Of a DNA stretch of 64,000 nucleotides, positions 35,519 to 43,795 are shown one piece after another; positions within the stretch are counted from its first letter, which is position 1, and each line of letters starts with the position of its first letter. A program made the position numbers and the translations under genes. Origin of the DNA: JAVDCA01 sp963819385 (GTDB taxonomy: Bacteria; Pseudomonadota; Alphaproteobacteria; Rhizobiales; Xanthobacteraceae). The notes beneath the pieces were generated by a model. It did not search any database and had not been told where the DNA came from. It was given only the letters and a program-made list of their open reading frames with translations. The stretch is from NCBI GenBank assembly GCA_963819385.1, contig CAWFVV010000006.1, positions 2,480,001-2,544,000 of the forward strand. Reading direction: 5' to 3'.

Positions 35519-36871
35519 TCACCCGAGGCGCTTGAGCTCGGCTCGCGCGCCTTTGTACTCGATGAAGCTCTTTGGACACCCGTCCACGGCTTCCTTCAGC
35601 GCGGCCGTGGCGCCGGCGCGGTCGCCCTGCAGCAACTTCCATTCGCCGCCGTAGAATTGCGCCTCGCAGCGCTGCGACGGGCTCGTCGCCGCCGCGAGCG
35701 TCGCCTCGACGCTCGCGGCGCCGAGGAAGAGATCGATCACCGGCCGCGGCCAGGCGCCGCCTGCGCGTGCGGCACCCGCCGAGAGGCTCGTGCGCGCGCC
35801 CGCCGCGTCGGTCCGCGCTGCCGCGAGATAAGTCCACAGCAGCGCGTAGACGTCGTCCGGCTGCGCCGGGACCACGTGCCGGAGATCGGCGGCCGCGGCC
35901 GCGAAGTCGCCGGCGTAGAACTGCAGATAGCCGCGGCTGCGATACGTGTCCGCGTCGCCGGGCGCGCGGCGCAGCGCCTCGTCGTAGTCCTGCCGCGCGA
36001 GCGCCAAGTCGTCCTTGTCCACGTAGGCGTCGCCGCGGTCGCGATAGGCGGCGACGTCCGAACTGTCGAGCAGGAGCGCGGTCGTATAGTCCGCGATGGC
36101 GCGATCGGTCTCGCCCTTGGCGGCATGCGAGATGCCGCGGTTGACGAAAGCATCCTCGTAGCGCGGATTGAGCGCGATCGCGCGGGCATAATCGTCGATC
36201 GCCTTGTCGTAGTCCTTCTTCAGGCGATAGGCCGTGCCGCGATCGTACCAGACGATCGCGTTGGCCGGTTGATGCTTGAGCACCTCGTCATAGTCCGCGA
36301 TCGCGAGGTCGTACTCCTCGCGGTCGAGGCGGGCGTTGCCGCGGTTGACGAAGTCGCCGACGAGGTCGTTCTCGCTTTCGTCGCCGGACTGGATCAGCGC
36401 GGTGCAACTCGCGATGCGCTGATCGGGCGCGGCGCCTGCGTGGCCGCCGCAGCGCGCCGCGAACGTGCTGCCGTCGCAACGCGACTGGACAATGCGGCAT
36501 TGGTCGCGATGCTCGCCGGCCGCGGTCGCGCAGTCGTTCATCGCGCGGCGCTCGGCCTCGCGCTTGTCGGCGTCGATCGCCCAGCTCAAGCCGGTGGCGG
36601 CTTGCGGCACGAACGCGATCGCGAAGCACTGGTCGGTGAACAGGCCGACGACGCGGCAGCTCTCGGCCGCCTCGTGCACGTTCGCGAGCTTGCGGCAGGT
36701 GTCGAGCGCCGCGGCCTGCGCCGCGGCGCTCGGCGAGAAGTTGCGCACGTAGCCGTAGGTGACGCCGCCCTGGGTGATCGGCGACGTGACGCCGATCGCC
36801 AGCACGCCGTCCGCGGCCGCGAGCGACGGCCACAGTAGCGCGGCGACGATGATCGGCGCCGCGCTTCTCAC
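35519..36871 (-). CDS. DUF4189/TPR-repeat exported protein
   Basis: 450 residues from a GTG at 36871 that overlaps the mutM stop (ACGTGAGA). Signal peptide (APIIVAALLWPSLAAADG), then a DUF4189-like domain (TYGYVRNFSPSAAAQAAALD, SWAIDADKREAERRAMNDC) with paired cysteines, then five or six TPR units (NRGNARLDREEYDLAIADYD, YDRGTAYRLKKDYDKAIDDY, NRGISHAAKGETDRAIADYT, YRDRGDAYVDKDDLALARQD, YRSRGYLQFYAGDFAAAAAD). Likely a periplasmic scaffold for protein contacts; no specific role can be read. Probably cotranscribed with mutM. Confidence 0.8.
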   Translation of the reverse strand: MRSAAPIIVAALLWPSLAAADGVLAIGVTSPITQGGVTYGYVRNFSPSAAAQAAALDTCRKLANVHEAAESCRVVGLFTDQCFAIAFVPQAATGLSWAIDADKREAERRAMNDCATAAGEHRDQCRIVQSRCDGSTFAARCGGHAGAAPDQRIASCTALIQSGDESENDLVGDFVNRGNARLDREEYDLAIADYDEVLKHQPANAIVWYDRGTAYRLKKDYDKAIDDYARAIALNPRYEDAFVNRGISHAAKGETDRAIADYTTALLLDSSDVAAYRDRGDAYVDKDDLALARQDYDEALRRAPGDADTYRSRGYLQFYAGDFAAAAADLRHVVPAQPDDVYALLWTYLAAARTDAAGARTSLSAGAARAGGAWPRPVIDLFLGAASVEATLAAATSPSQRCEAQFYGGEWKLLQGDRAGATAALKEAVDGCPKSFIEYKGARAELKRLG

Positions 36872-37749
36872 GTCTGGCACACCGGGCAGAAGAACGTCGA
36901 CCGTCCGGCCTGCACGATGCGCTTGACGGTGCCCTTGCATCCGGGCGTGACGCAGCGTTCGCCCTCGCGGTCGTAGACGCGGAAATGATGCTGGAAATAG
37001 CCGAGCTCGCCGTCGGTGCGCCGATGGTCGCGCAGCGACGAGCCGCCGGCCTTGATCGCGTCGCCGAGCACCGCCCTGATCGCGTCGACCAGGCGCTCGG
37101 CGCGCTCGTTGGGCGCGCCCTCGCGATCCGCGATGGTCGACGCCTTGCGCTTCGGCGACAGATGCGCGCCGTACAGCGCCTCGCACACATAGATGTTGCC
37201 GAGCCCGGCCACGACCTTCTGGTCGGACAGCGCCGCCTTGAGGCTCGTCTGCTTGCCGTGGCAGGCCTGCGCGAGCATCGCGGCATCGAATTCGTTGCCG
37301 AGCGGCTCGGGGCCGATCTCCTTCATCAGCGGATGGTCCGCGAGGTCGGCGCGCGGCACCAGCAGCATCAGGCCGAAACGGCGCGGGTCATTGAAGGAGA
37401 TGCGCGCGCCGGACGACATGTGGAAGACGATGTGGTCGTGCGCGCGGTCGTCCGAGCGCGGGTGATGGAAGCGGCCGGGCGTCTTGTCGCCCTTGTCCTC
37501 GGCCACCCGGAACGAGCCCGACATGCCGAGATGCATCATCAGCACGTCGCCGGACGAAAGGTCGGCGAGCAGATACTTGGCGCGCCGGCCGAGACCCGTG
37601 ACGGTACGGCCCTCGAGCCGCTTGACGAAGTCCTTCGGCAGCGGCCGGCGCAGGTCGGGGCGGCGGGCCTCGACCTTGGTGAAGCGCGCTCCCTCCATGA
37701 CGGGCTGCAGGCCGCGGCGGACGGTCTCGACTTCGGGCAGCTCGGGCAT
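36868..37749 (-). CDS. mutM: Formamidopyrimidine-DNA glycosylase MutM (Fpg)
   Basis: 293 residues. Removes 8-oxoguanine and FaPy lesions and nicks the abasic site. N-terminal PELPEVETVRRGLQP with catalytic Pro2/Glu3, the Lys of MMHLGMSGSF region, and the C-terminal zinc finger CVTPGCKGTVKRIVQAGRST then FFCPVCQT with four cysteines. Full length. Divergent from ubiE across a palindromic repeat, the normal arrangement in this order. Confidence 0.96.
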   Translation of the reverse strand: MPELPEVETVRRGLQPVMEGARFTKVEARRPDLRRPLPKDFVKRLEGRTVTGLGRRAKYLLADLSSGDVLMMHLGMSGSFRVAEDKGDKTPGRFHHPRSDDRAHDHIVFHMSSGARISFNDPRRFGLMLLVPRADLADHPLMKEIGPEPLGNEFDAAMLAQACHGKQTSLKAALSDQKVVAGLGNIYVCEALYGAHLSPKRKASTIADREGAPNERAERLVDAIRAVLGDAIKAGGSSLRDHRRTDGELGYFQHHFRVYDREGERCVTPGCKGTVKRIVQAGRSTFFCPVCQT

Positions 37750-37821
37750 CGGGCTTAACCATATTGGCGGGCCGGGCTTTGTAGCGCCGCGCCCCCGCGC
37801 GCGCTATGGTCGCGCCGTTTT

Positions 37822-37938
37822 CCCTCTCCCCGCAGGGGAGAGGGTGGCGAGCGAAGCGAGCCGGGTGAGGGGCGCTCGGAGTTTCGATTGAAACTCATAG
37901 AGCCCCTCACCCCGACCCTCTCCCCTGCGGGGAGAGGG
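37822..37938. repeat. Nested palindromic element between mutM and ubiE
   Basis: CCCTCTCCCCGCAGGGGAGA plus GGGT (37822-37845) pairs with 37915-37938. Inside lie GTGAGGGGC/GCCCCTCAC and a small hairpin GAGTTTC-GATT-GAAACTC (37879-37896). Dispersed repeat of the CTCTCCCCGC type. Confidence 0.85.
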
Positions 37939-37975
37939 GGCGCGAGCGCATCATTCTGTCGCCGACAAGGATGTC

Positions 37976-38733
37976 ATGACCGATCCGCGCGATACCCATT
38001 TCGGCTACCGCACCGTCGACCTCGACGCCAAGCAGGGCATGGTCGACGACGTGTTTCGCTCGGTCGCGCGCCGCTACGACGTGATGAACGACCTGATGTC
38101 GGGCGGCCTGCACCGCGCCTGGAAGGATGCGCTGGTGACCGCCGTCAACCCACCGCGCGACGCGCGGCCGTTCGCGCTGATCGACGTCGCGGGCGGCACC
38201 GGCGACGTCGCGTTCCGCACGGTCGCGGCGGGCGGCAGCGCGACGCGCGTGACGGTGTGCGACATCAATCCCGAAATGCTCGCGGTCGGACGCGAGCGCG
38301 CGGTCGAGCGCGGGCTCGACGAGGCGGTCGCGTTCGTCGAGGGCAATGCCGAGGCGCTGCCGTTCCCGGACAGGAGCTTCGACGCCTATACGATCGCGTT
38401 CGGCATCCGTAACGTGCCGCGCATCGAGGCGGCGCTGGCCGAGGCCTATCGGGTGCTGCGCACCGGCGGGCGCTTTTTGTGCCTGGAGTTCTCCACCGTC
38501 GACGTGCCGGGGCTCGACACGCTCTACGATCTCTACTCGTTCAACGTCATCCCGGCGCTCGGGCGCTCGGTCACGGGCGATGCCGAGGCCTATCGCTATC
38601 TCGTCGAGTCGATCCGCCGGTTTCCCAAGCCGCAGGTCTTCGCGGCGATGATCCGGCCGCCGGTTTCCGCCGCGTCAGTGCGCAGCCGCTCACCGGCGGC
38701 ATCGTGGCGATGCATTCAGGCTGGCGCTTATGA
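37976..38733 (+). CDS. ubiE: Demethylmenaquinone/2-polyprenyl-benzoquinol methyltransferase UbiE (one frameshift)
   Basis: SAM-dependent C-methylation in ubiquinone synthesis. N-terminal THFGYRTVDLDAKQGMVDDV, RRYDVMNDLMSGGLHRAWKD, SAM motif LIDVAGGTGDVAFR, and FPDRSFDAYTIAFGIRNVPR with VLRTGGRFLCLEFSTVDVPG. Near 38652 one G is missing from a GGG run (ATGATCCGGCCGCC); restoring it gives AGFRRVSAQPLTGGIVAMHS and the normal end GWRL at 38733. That stop overlaps the ubiB ATG (TTATGA). As written the frame would run into 38968. Confidence 0.93.
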
Positions 38734-40289
38734 TCTCGCCCTTTCATCTCGCGAGGCTCGGCCACGTCGGCTTCGTGCTCGCCCGCGAGGGCGTGCTCGG
38801 CCTCGTCGATCCGACGCCGCTGCCGTGGACGGCGCGCTTTGCGATCCGTTGCGCCCGCCTGATCGAGCGGCCGTCGAGCGACGACAAGGTGAACCGCCTG
38901 TCGGTGGCACTGACGAAGCTTGGTCCCTCCTACGTCAAGCTCGGCCAGTTCCTGGCGACGCGGCCTGATGTGGTCGGCGTCGCGCTCGCACGCGATCTCG
39001 AAAGCCTGCAGGACCGCATGCCGCCGTTCCCGCAGGCGCAGGCCGAGGCGACGGTCGCGGCCGCGCTCGACCGCAAGCTCGCCGACGTCTTTCCGACCTT
39101 CGGGCCGCCGGTCGCGGCCGCCTCGATCGCGCAGGTGCACCGCGCGACGCGGCGCGACGGCCGCGTCGTCGCCGTCAAGGTGCTGCGGCCGGGCGTCGAG
39201 CAGCGCTTCAAGGCCGACCTTGCGGCGTTCTTTGCCGTCGCGCGCATGGCGGAAGACTGTTCGGCGGATGCACGACGGCTGCGCCTGATCGAGGTCGTGC
39301 ATACGCTCGCCCGCTCGGTCACGATCGAGATGGACCTGCGGCTCGAGGCGGCCGCGCTCTCCGAGATGGTGGAGAACACCAAGGACGATCCGGATTTCCG
39401 CGTGCCGACGGTCGATTGGAACCTGACGGCGCGTGACGTGCTGACGCTCGAATGGATCGACGGCACGCCGCTCTACGATCACGCGGCGCTCGCCGCCCGG
39501 GGCCTCGACCTGCCGCGCCTCGGCCGCGCCGTGATCCAGACTTTCCTGCGTCACGCCATGCGCGACGGCTTCTTCCACGCCGACATGCACCCCGGCAACC
39601 TGTTCGTCGATGCCGACGGCAAACTGGTCGCGGTCGACTTCGGCATCATGGGACGCCTCGGCGCCAAGGAGCGGCGCTTCCTCGCCGAGATCCTGCACGG
39701 CTTCATCACCCGCGACTATCGGCGCACGGCGGAAATCCATTTCGAGGCCGGCTACGTGCCGCCGCAGCATTCGGTCGAGAGCTTCGCCCAGGCGATCCGC
39801 GCGATCGGCGAGCCGATCCATAACCGCGCGGCCGAAGACATCTCGATGGCCAAGCTCCTGATGCTGCTGTTCGAGGTGACCGGCCTGTTCGACATGCGCA
39901 CGCGGCCGGAGCTGCTGCTGCTGCAGAAGACCATGGTGGTGGTCGAGGGCGTCGGCCGCTCGCTCGACCCCAAGCTCGACATCTGGACCGCCGCCGACCC
40001 GGTGGTGCGCGAATGGATGGAGCGCCACCTCGGCCCCGTGGGACGGATCGAGGACGCCGCCCAGGGCGCCGGCGAGGTCGGGCGCTTCATCGGCCAGATG
40101 CCGGCGCTGCTCGGCCGCGCCGGGCGCATCGCCGACCAGCTCGATGCCGCGACCCGCGACGGCATCGTGCTCGCGCCCGAGACCGTGGCGGCGATCGGCC
40201 TCGCCGAGGCCCGGCGCAGCCGCTGGACCGCGGCGGCGCTGTGGGCGATCGCGCTGTTGCTGGCGCTGGTGCTGTGGCGGATCCTGTAG
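38730..40289 (+). CDS. ubiB: Ubiquinone biosynthesis ABC1-family kinase-like protein UbiB
   Basis: 519 residues. ABC1/UbiB family: KLGPSYVKLGQFLATRPDV (the KxGQ motif), ASIAQVHRATRRDGRVVAVK with the Ala-rich loop and Lys, EMDLRLEAAALSEM, DGFFHADMHPGNLFV and VAVDFGIMGRLG (metal-binding Asp). A C-terminal membrane hairpin is visible (WTAAALWAIALLLALVLWRI). It supports ubiquinone synthesis through an ATPase activity. Overlaps ubiE by four bases. Confidence 0.95.
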   Translation: MISPFHLARLGHVGFVLAREGVLGLVDPTPLPWTARFAIRCARLIERPSSDDKVNRLSVALTKLGPSYVKLGQFLATRPDVVGVALARDLESLQDRMPPFPQAQAEATVAAALDRKLADVFPTFGPPVAAASIAQVHRATRRDGRVVAVKVLRPGVEQRFKADLAAFFAVARMAEDCSADARRLRLIEVVHTLARSVTIEMDLRLEAAALSEMVENTKDDPDFRVPTVDWNLTARDVLTLEWIDGTPLYDHAALAARGLDLPRLGRAVIQTFLRHAMRDGFFHADMHPGNLFVDADGKLVAVDFGIMGRLGAKERRFLAEILHGFITRDYRRTAEIHFEAGYVPPQHSVESFAQAIRAIGEPIHNRAAEDISMAKLLMLLFEVTGLFDMRTRPELLLLQKTMVVVEGVGRSLDPKLDIWTAADPVVREWMERHLGPVGRIEDAAQGAGEVGRFIGQMPALLGRAGRIADQLDAATRDGIVLAPETVAAIGLAEARRSRWTAAALWAIALLLALVLWRIL

Positions 40290-40342
40290 AATGATTGCAT
40301 TGATTTCATTCTCTTGATTGCAATGCAATCAAACGCTATAGT
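40289..40342 (+). promoter_or_regulatory. coaBC promoter covered by a perfect palindrome
   Basis: TTGATT (40314-40319), 17-base spacer, TATAGT (40337-40342). The -35 box and most of the spacer lie inside TTGATTGCAATGCAATCAA (40314-40332), a perfect 19-nt palindrome. A second partly symmetric stretch, GAATGATTGCATTGATTTCA plus TTC (40289-40311), precedes it and repeats the TTGCATTGA half-site. The expected transcription start falls on or next to the coaBC ATG at 40349, so the mRNA is probably leaderless. The region is strikingly AT-rich compared with its surroundings. Confidence 0.7.
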
Positions 40343-40348
40343 ACCCGC

Positions 40349-41788
40349 ATGGCCAGTCTGACGGTCCGCCAGCTCGACGAGAAGCTCAAGACGCTGCTGC
40401 GCGTGCGCGCGGCGCGCAACAAGCGGTCGATGGAGGACGAGATCCGCGTCATCCTGCGGCAAGCCGCGCAGGAGACCGGGCTCGAAGCCCTCGACCTGAT
40501 CACCCCGCCGAACCCGCCCGCGACGCAGCCCGCGCGGACGCCCGCCACGGCCGGCCGGGCCGGCAGCAAGCGCATCGTCCTCATCATCGGCGGCGGCATC
40601 GCGGCCTACAAGTCGCTCGATCTCATCCGCCGCCTGCGCGAGCGCGGCTGCACGGTACGCTGCGTGCTGACCGCCGCGGCCCAGCACTTCATCACACCGC
40701 TCGCGGCGAGCGCGCTTGCGGGCGAGTCCGTCTTCGCGGACCTGTTCGATCCCAAGAGCGAGCTCGACGTCGGCCACATCCGTCTCGCGCGCGACTGCGA
40801 CCTCATCGTCGTCGCGCCGGCGACCGCCGACCTCATGGCCAAGATGGCGGGCGGCCACGCCGACGACCTCGCGACCGCGGTGCTGCTCGCGACCGACAAG
40901 CCGGTGCTTCTCGCGCCCGCCATGAACCCGCACATGTGGGCGCATCCGGCGACCCGCCGCAATCTCGCGCAGCTTGCGGCGGATGGCATCGCGACCATTG
41001 GCCCGAATGCGGGCGAGATGGCCGAGCGCGGCGAAGCCGGCCCCGGCCGCATGGCCGAGCCGCTGGAGATCGCCGCCGCCGCCGAGGCCATGCTGGCGCC
41101 GGCGCCGGGGCCGCTCACCGGCAAGCGCATGCTGATCACGTCGGGCCCGACGCACGAGCCGATCGATCCGGTGCGCTATATCGCCAACCGCTCGTCCGGC
41201 AAGCAGGGCCACGCGATCGCGCGCGCCGCCGCCGATGCGGGCGCCGCCGTGACGCTTGTGTCCGGCCCCGTCAACGTGCCCGACCCACCGGGCGTCACCA
41301 TGGTGCACGCCGAGAGCGCGCGCGACATGCTGGCCGCGGTCGAGCGCGCGCTGCCGGCCGATATCGCGATCTTCGCCGCCGCCGTCGCCGACTGGCGCGT
41401 CGCGCAGGAGAGCGGGCAGAAGCTCAAGAAGGACGCGGGCGGCGTGCCCAAGGAAGGATTCAAGCTGGCGCTCACCGAGAACCCCGACATCCTCTCGACG
41501 GTCGCACACCTCAAGGCGAAGCGGCCGACCCTCGTCATCGGCTTTGCGGCCGAGACCGAACAGGTGGTCGAGCACGCCAAGGCCAAGCTCAAGCGCAAGG
41601 GCTGCGACTGGATCCTCGCCAACGACGTCTCGGCCGAGTCGGGCGTGATGGGCGGCGACGTCAACCGCATCCATCTCGTCACCGCGGACGGCGTCGAGGA
41701 CTGGCCGACGCAAAGCAAGGACGAGGTGGCGCGCATGCTGGTTGCTCGTATCGCGGCCGCGCTCGATCAGAAGGCCGCCTCGCGATGA
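40349..41788 (+). CDS. coaBC: CoaBC (phosphopantothenoylcysteine synthetase/decarboxylase) with N-terminal ribbon-helix-helix domain
   Basis: 479 residues. Residues 1-40 (ASLTVRQLDEKLKTLLRVRA, RNKRSMEDEIRVILRQAA) match the Arc/FitA antitoxin type of DNA-binding domain. A Pro/Ala linker (50-72) leads to CoaC (KRIVLIIGGGIAAYKSLDLI, LTAAAQHFITPLAASAL with the catalytic His, LLAPAMNPHMWAHPA) and CoaB (MLITSGPTHEPIDPVRYIAN, RSSGKQGHAIARAAADAG, LANDVSAESGVMGGDVNRIH). It converts phosphopantothenate and cysteine to phosphopantetheine for coenzyme A. There is no ATG, GTG or TTG between the linker and CoaC, so the fusion is the only sensible gene model. Stop overlaps dut (ATGA). Confidence 0.92.
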   Translation: MASLTVRQLDEKLKTLLRVRAARNKRSMEDEIRVILRQAAQETGLEALDLITPPNPPATQPARTPATAGRAGSKRIVLIIGGGIAAYKSLDLIRRLRERGCTVRCVLTAAAQHFITPLAASALAGESVFADLFDPKSELDVGHIRLARDCDLIVVAPATADLMAKMAGGHADDLATAVLLATDKPVLLAPAMNPHMWAHPATRRNLAQLAADGIATIGPNAGEMAERGEAGPGRMAEPLEIAAAAEAMLAPAPGPLTGKRMLITSGPTHEPIDPVRYIANRSSGKQGHAIARAAADAGAAVTLVSGPVNVPDPPGVTMVHAESARDMLAAVERALPADIAIFAAAVADWRVAQESGQKLKKDAGGVPKEGFKLALTENPDILSTVAHLKAKRPTLVIGFAAETEQVVEHAKAKLKRKGCDWILANDVSAESGVMGGDVNRIHLVTADGVEDWPTQSKDEVARMLVARIAAALDQKAASR

Positions 41789-42255
41789 GCGCGGTCGACG
41801 TCCGCATCGTTCGCCTGCCGCATGGCGCCGACCTGCCGCTGCCGGCTTACCAGAGCGCGCAGGCCGCCGGCCTCGACCTGATGGCCGCGGTGCCGGCGGA
41901 TGCGCCGGTCGTGCTCGCGCCGGGGGCGCGAGCGCTGATCCCGACCGGCGTCGCGATCGGGCTGCCGTCCGGCACGGAGGCGCAGGTGCGGCCGCGCTCC
42001 GGGCTCGCGGCGCGCCACGGCATCACGGTCCTCAACAGCCCGGGCACGATCGATGCGGACTACCGCGGCGAAGTGCAGATCATCCTGGTGAACCTCGGGC
42101 ACGATTCGTTTTCGGTGACGCGCGGCATGCGGATCGCTCAGCTGGTGGTCGCTCCGGTTGTACATGCCAATCTCCACGAGGTCCGCGAGCTTGACCTAAC
42201 CCCGCGCGGCGACGGCGGTTTTGGCTCGACCGGGGGTGCGACCCCGCACCGGTAA
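41785..42255 (+). CDS. dut: Deoxyuridine 5'-triphosphate nucleotidohydrolase Dut
   Basis: 156 residues. Trimeric dUTPase with the five family motifs: AGLDLMAA (1), RPRSGLAARHG (2), LNSPGTIDADYRGEVQIILV (3), RGMRIAQLVVAPV (4) and RGDGGFGSTG (5). Removes dUTP and supplies dUMP. Starts inside the coaBC stop and is cotranscribed with it, so any control of the coaBC promoter also affects dUTPase. Confidence 0.97.
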   Translation: MSAVDVRIVRLPHGADLPLPAYQSAQAAGLDLMAAVPADAPVVLAPGARALIPTGVAIGLPSGTEAQVRPRSGLAARHGITVLNSPGTIDADYRGEVQIILVNLGHDSFSVTRGMRIAQLVVAPVVHANLHEVRELDLTPRGDGGFGSTGGATPHR

Positions 42256-42335
42256 CAAGAACCCTGGACCGCACCGGGCGTGTACGATAGTACCGTTGCT
42301 TGGGGGAGACTCTTTTCGTCGTTGGACTGCCCGGA

Positions 42336-42755
42336 ATGCCCTTCCTGCCTCGTAAAGGCATCCTCGCCATCGCTGCCGTCGTGGACATTGCGCTGAATGA
42401 CCGGGAGCAACCGGTCTCGGCCAAGACGCTGGCCATGCGCCATGGGTTGCCGCCGCGCCATCTCGAGCCGGTGCTGCAGGCGCTGGTGCGCGAGGGCATC
42501 CTCAAGGGCATTCGCGGCCCCGGCGGCGGCTACGAACTCGCCGGCGATGCGCGCAACATCACGGCCGAGCAGATCCTGCGCGCCGCCGAGCTGATGGACG
42601 ACGATCCCGCCCCGCAGTCGAATTCGCCGCTGCTTGCCGACGTTGTCCTGCCGGCGATCGCCGATGCCGAGAAGACGCTGTCGGATGCGCTCGCCCGCAT
42701 CACGATCGAGGAGATGGTGCGCCCGGCCGAGCGGCGGCGCGCGGCAAACAGTTGA
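42336..42755 (+). CDS. Rrf2-family transcriptional regulator without cysteines
   Basis: 139 residues from ATG 42336. Rrf2 winged helix: KGILAIAAVVDIALNDREQP, VSAKTLAMRHGLPPRHLEPV, LQALVREGILKGIRGPGGGY with the typical RGxxGGY wing. The C-terminal helix has no cysteine, so it cannot hold an Fe-S cluster the way IscR or RirA do; its signal must be different. A TTG at 42300 would lengthen it without conservation. Stands alone behind dut; target unknown. Confidence 0.87.
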   Translation: MPFLPRKGILAIAAVVDIALNDREQPVSAKTLAMRHGLPPRHLEPVLQALVREGILKGIRGPGGGYELAGDARNITAEQILRAAELMDDDPAPQSNSPLLADVVLPAIADAEKTLSDALARITIEEMVRPAERRRAANS

Positions 42756-42803
42756 GGCCGATCGCCGGCGCGCGGTTGGCCGTCGCGCCCAGTTCATCGT
42801 CGC

Positions 42804-43781
42804 TCAGTTCATCGTGATGTGGGCCGCGCTCACCACGGCGTCCCACTGCTTCTTTTCCCTGGCGAGGAAGGCCGCGAAATCCTCCGGCGTGCCGGGGCGG
42901 ACCTCGGCGCCGAGCCGCGCCAGCGCAGTGCGCACCTGCGGCTCGGCGAGCACCTGATTGATCGCGCCATTGAGCTTGCCGACGATCGCGGACGGCGTGC
43001 CGGCCGGCGCGACGAGCCCCGTGAAGGTCAGCGCGACGAAATCGGGCAGGCCGCCTTCGATCAGCGTCGGCAGCTCGGGCGCGAGCGCATTGCGCGTCTC
43101 GCTCGCGACGCCGACGGCGCGCAGCCTGCCGGCACGCACGAGCGGCAGCAGGCCCGCGACCTCGCCGAACATCATCTGTATCTGTCCGGCGAGCAGCGCG
43201 GTCTGCGCCTCGGGCGCGCCCTTGTAGGGGATGTGCACGATGTCGATCCCGGTCCTGAGCTTGAGCAGCTCGCCGGACAGATGCGTCAGGTTGCCGAATC
43301 CGGCCGAACCGAAATTGAGCTTGCCCGGATTGGCGCGCGCCGCCGCGATCAGCTCCTGCACGCTCGTCGGGCCGTTCGGCGCCACCACCAGCACCTCGTA
43401 GCCTTCGGTGAGCTTGGCGACGGGCGCGAAGCTCTTGAGCGTGTCGTAATCGCGGTAGCGCACGATTGCCGGCATCACGGCGAGGGAGCTCGCATTGCCG
43501 AGCATGACCGTGTAGCCGTCCGGCTCGGCACTCGCGAGCGCCTTGGCGGCGATCGAGCCGGTCGCGCCCGGCCGGTTCTCGACGATGACGGTCTGGCCCA
43601 GCAGCGCCGACAGGCGCGGCACGAGGATGCGCGCCGTGGTGTCGATCGGCCCGCCCGGCGGATAGCCGACCACGAGCTTGATCAGCCGACCCGGATAGCC
43701 TTGCGCACGTGCGCGGCCGCCGGCGCTTGCCACAAGCGCCAGCAGCGCCAGCGCGGTTCGCCGCGTCGTTGCGACTGCCAT
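42804..43781 (-). CDS. Bug/TctC-family periplasmic substrate-binding protein
   Basis: 325 residues from ATG 43781. Signal peptide with an Arg pair (TTRRTALALLALVASAGGRA), then the Bug family core: IKLVVGYPPGGPIDTTARIL, GQTVIVENRPGATGSIAAKA, ADGYTVMLG-like PDGYTVMLGNASSLAVMPAI, and LNFGSAGFGNLTHLSGELLK. Such receptors bind small carboxylates for tripartite or orphan uptake systems. No transporter genes adjoin, which is common for orphan Bug proteins. Next to and in the same orientation as a ring-cleavage-type dioxygenase gene, so an aromatic acid ligand is possible but unproven. Confidence 0.88.
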   Translation of the reverse strand: MAVATTRRTALALLALVASAGGRARAQGYPGRLIKLVVGYPPGGPIDTTARILVPRLSALLGQTVIVENRPGATGSIAAKALASAEPDGYTVMLGNASSLAVMPAIVRYRDYDTLKSFAPVAKLTEGYEVLVVAPNGPTSVQELIAAARANPGKLNFGSAGFGNLTHLSGELLKLRTGIDIVHIPYKGAPEAQTALLAGQIQMMFGEVAGLLPLVRAGRLRAVGVASETRNALAPELPTLIEGGLPDFVALTFTGLVAPAGTPSAIVGKLNGAINQVLAEPQVRTALARLGAEVRPGTPEDFAAFLAREKKQWDAVVSAAHITMN

Positions 43782-43795
43782 GTCCGCCGCCTGCC

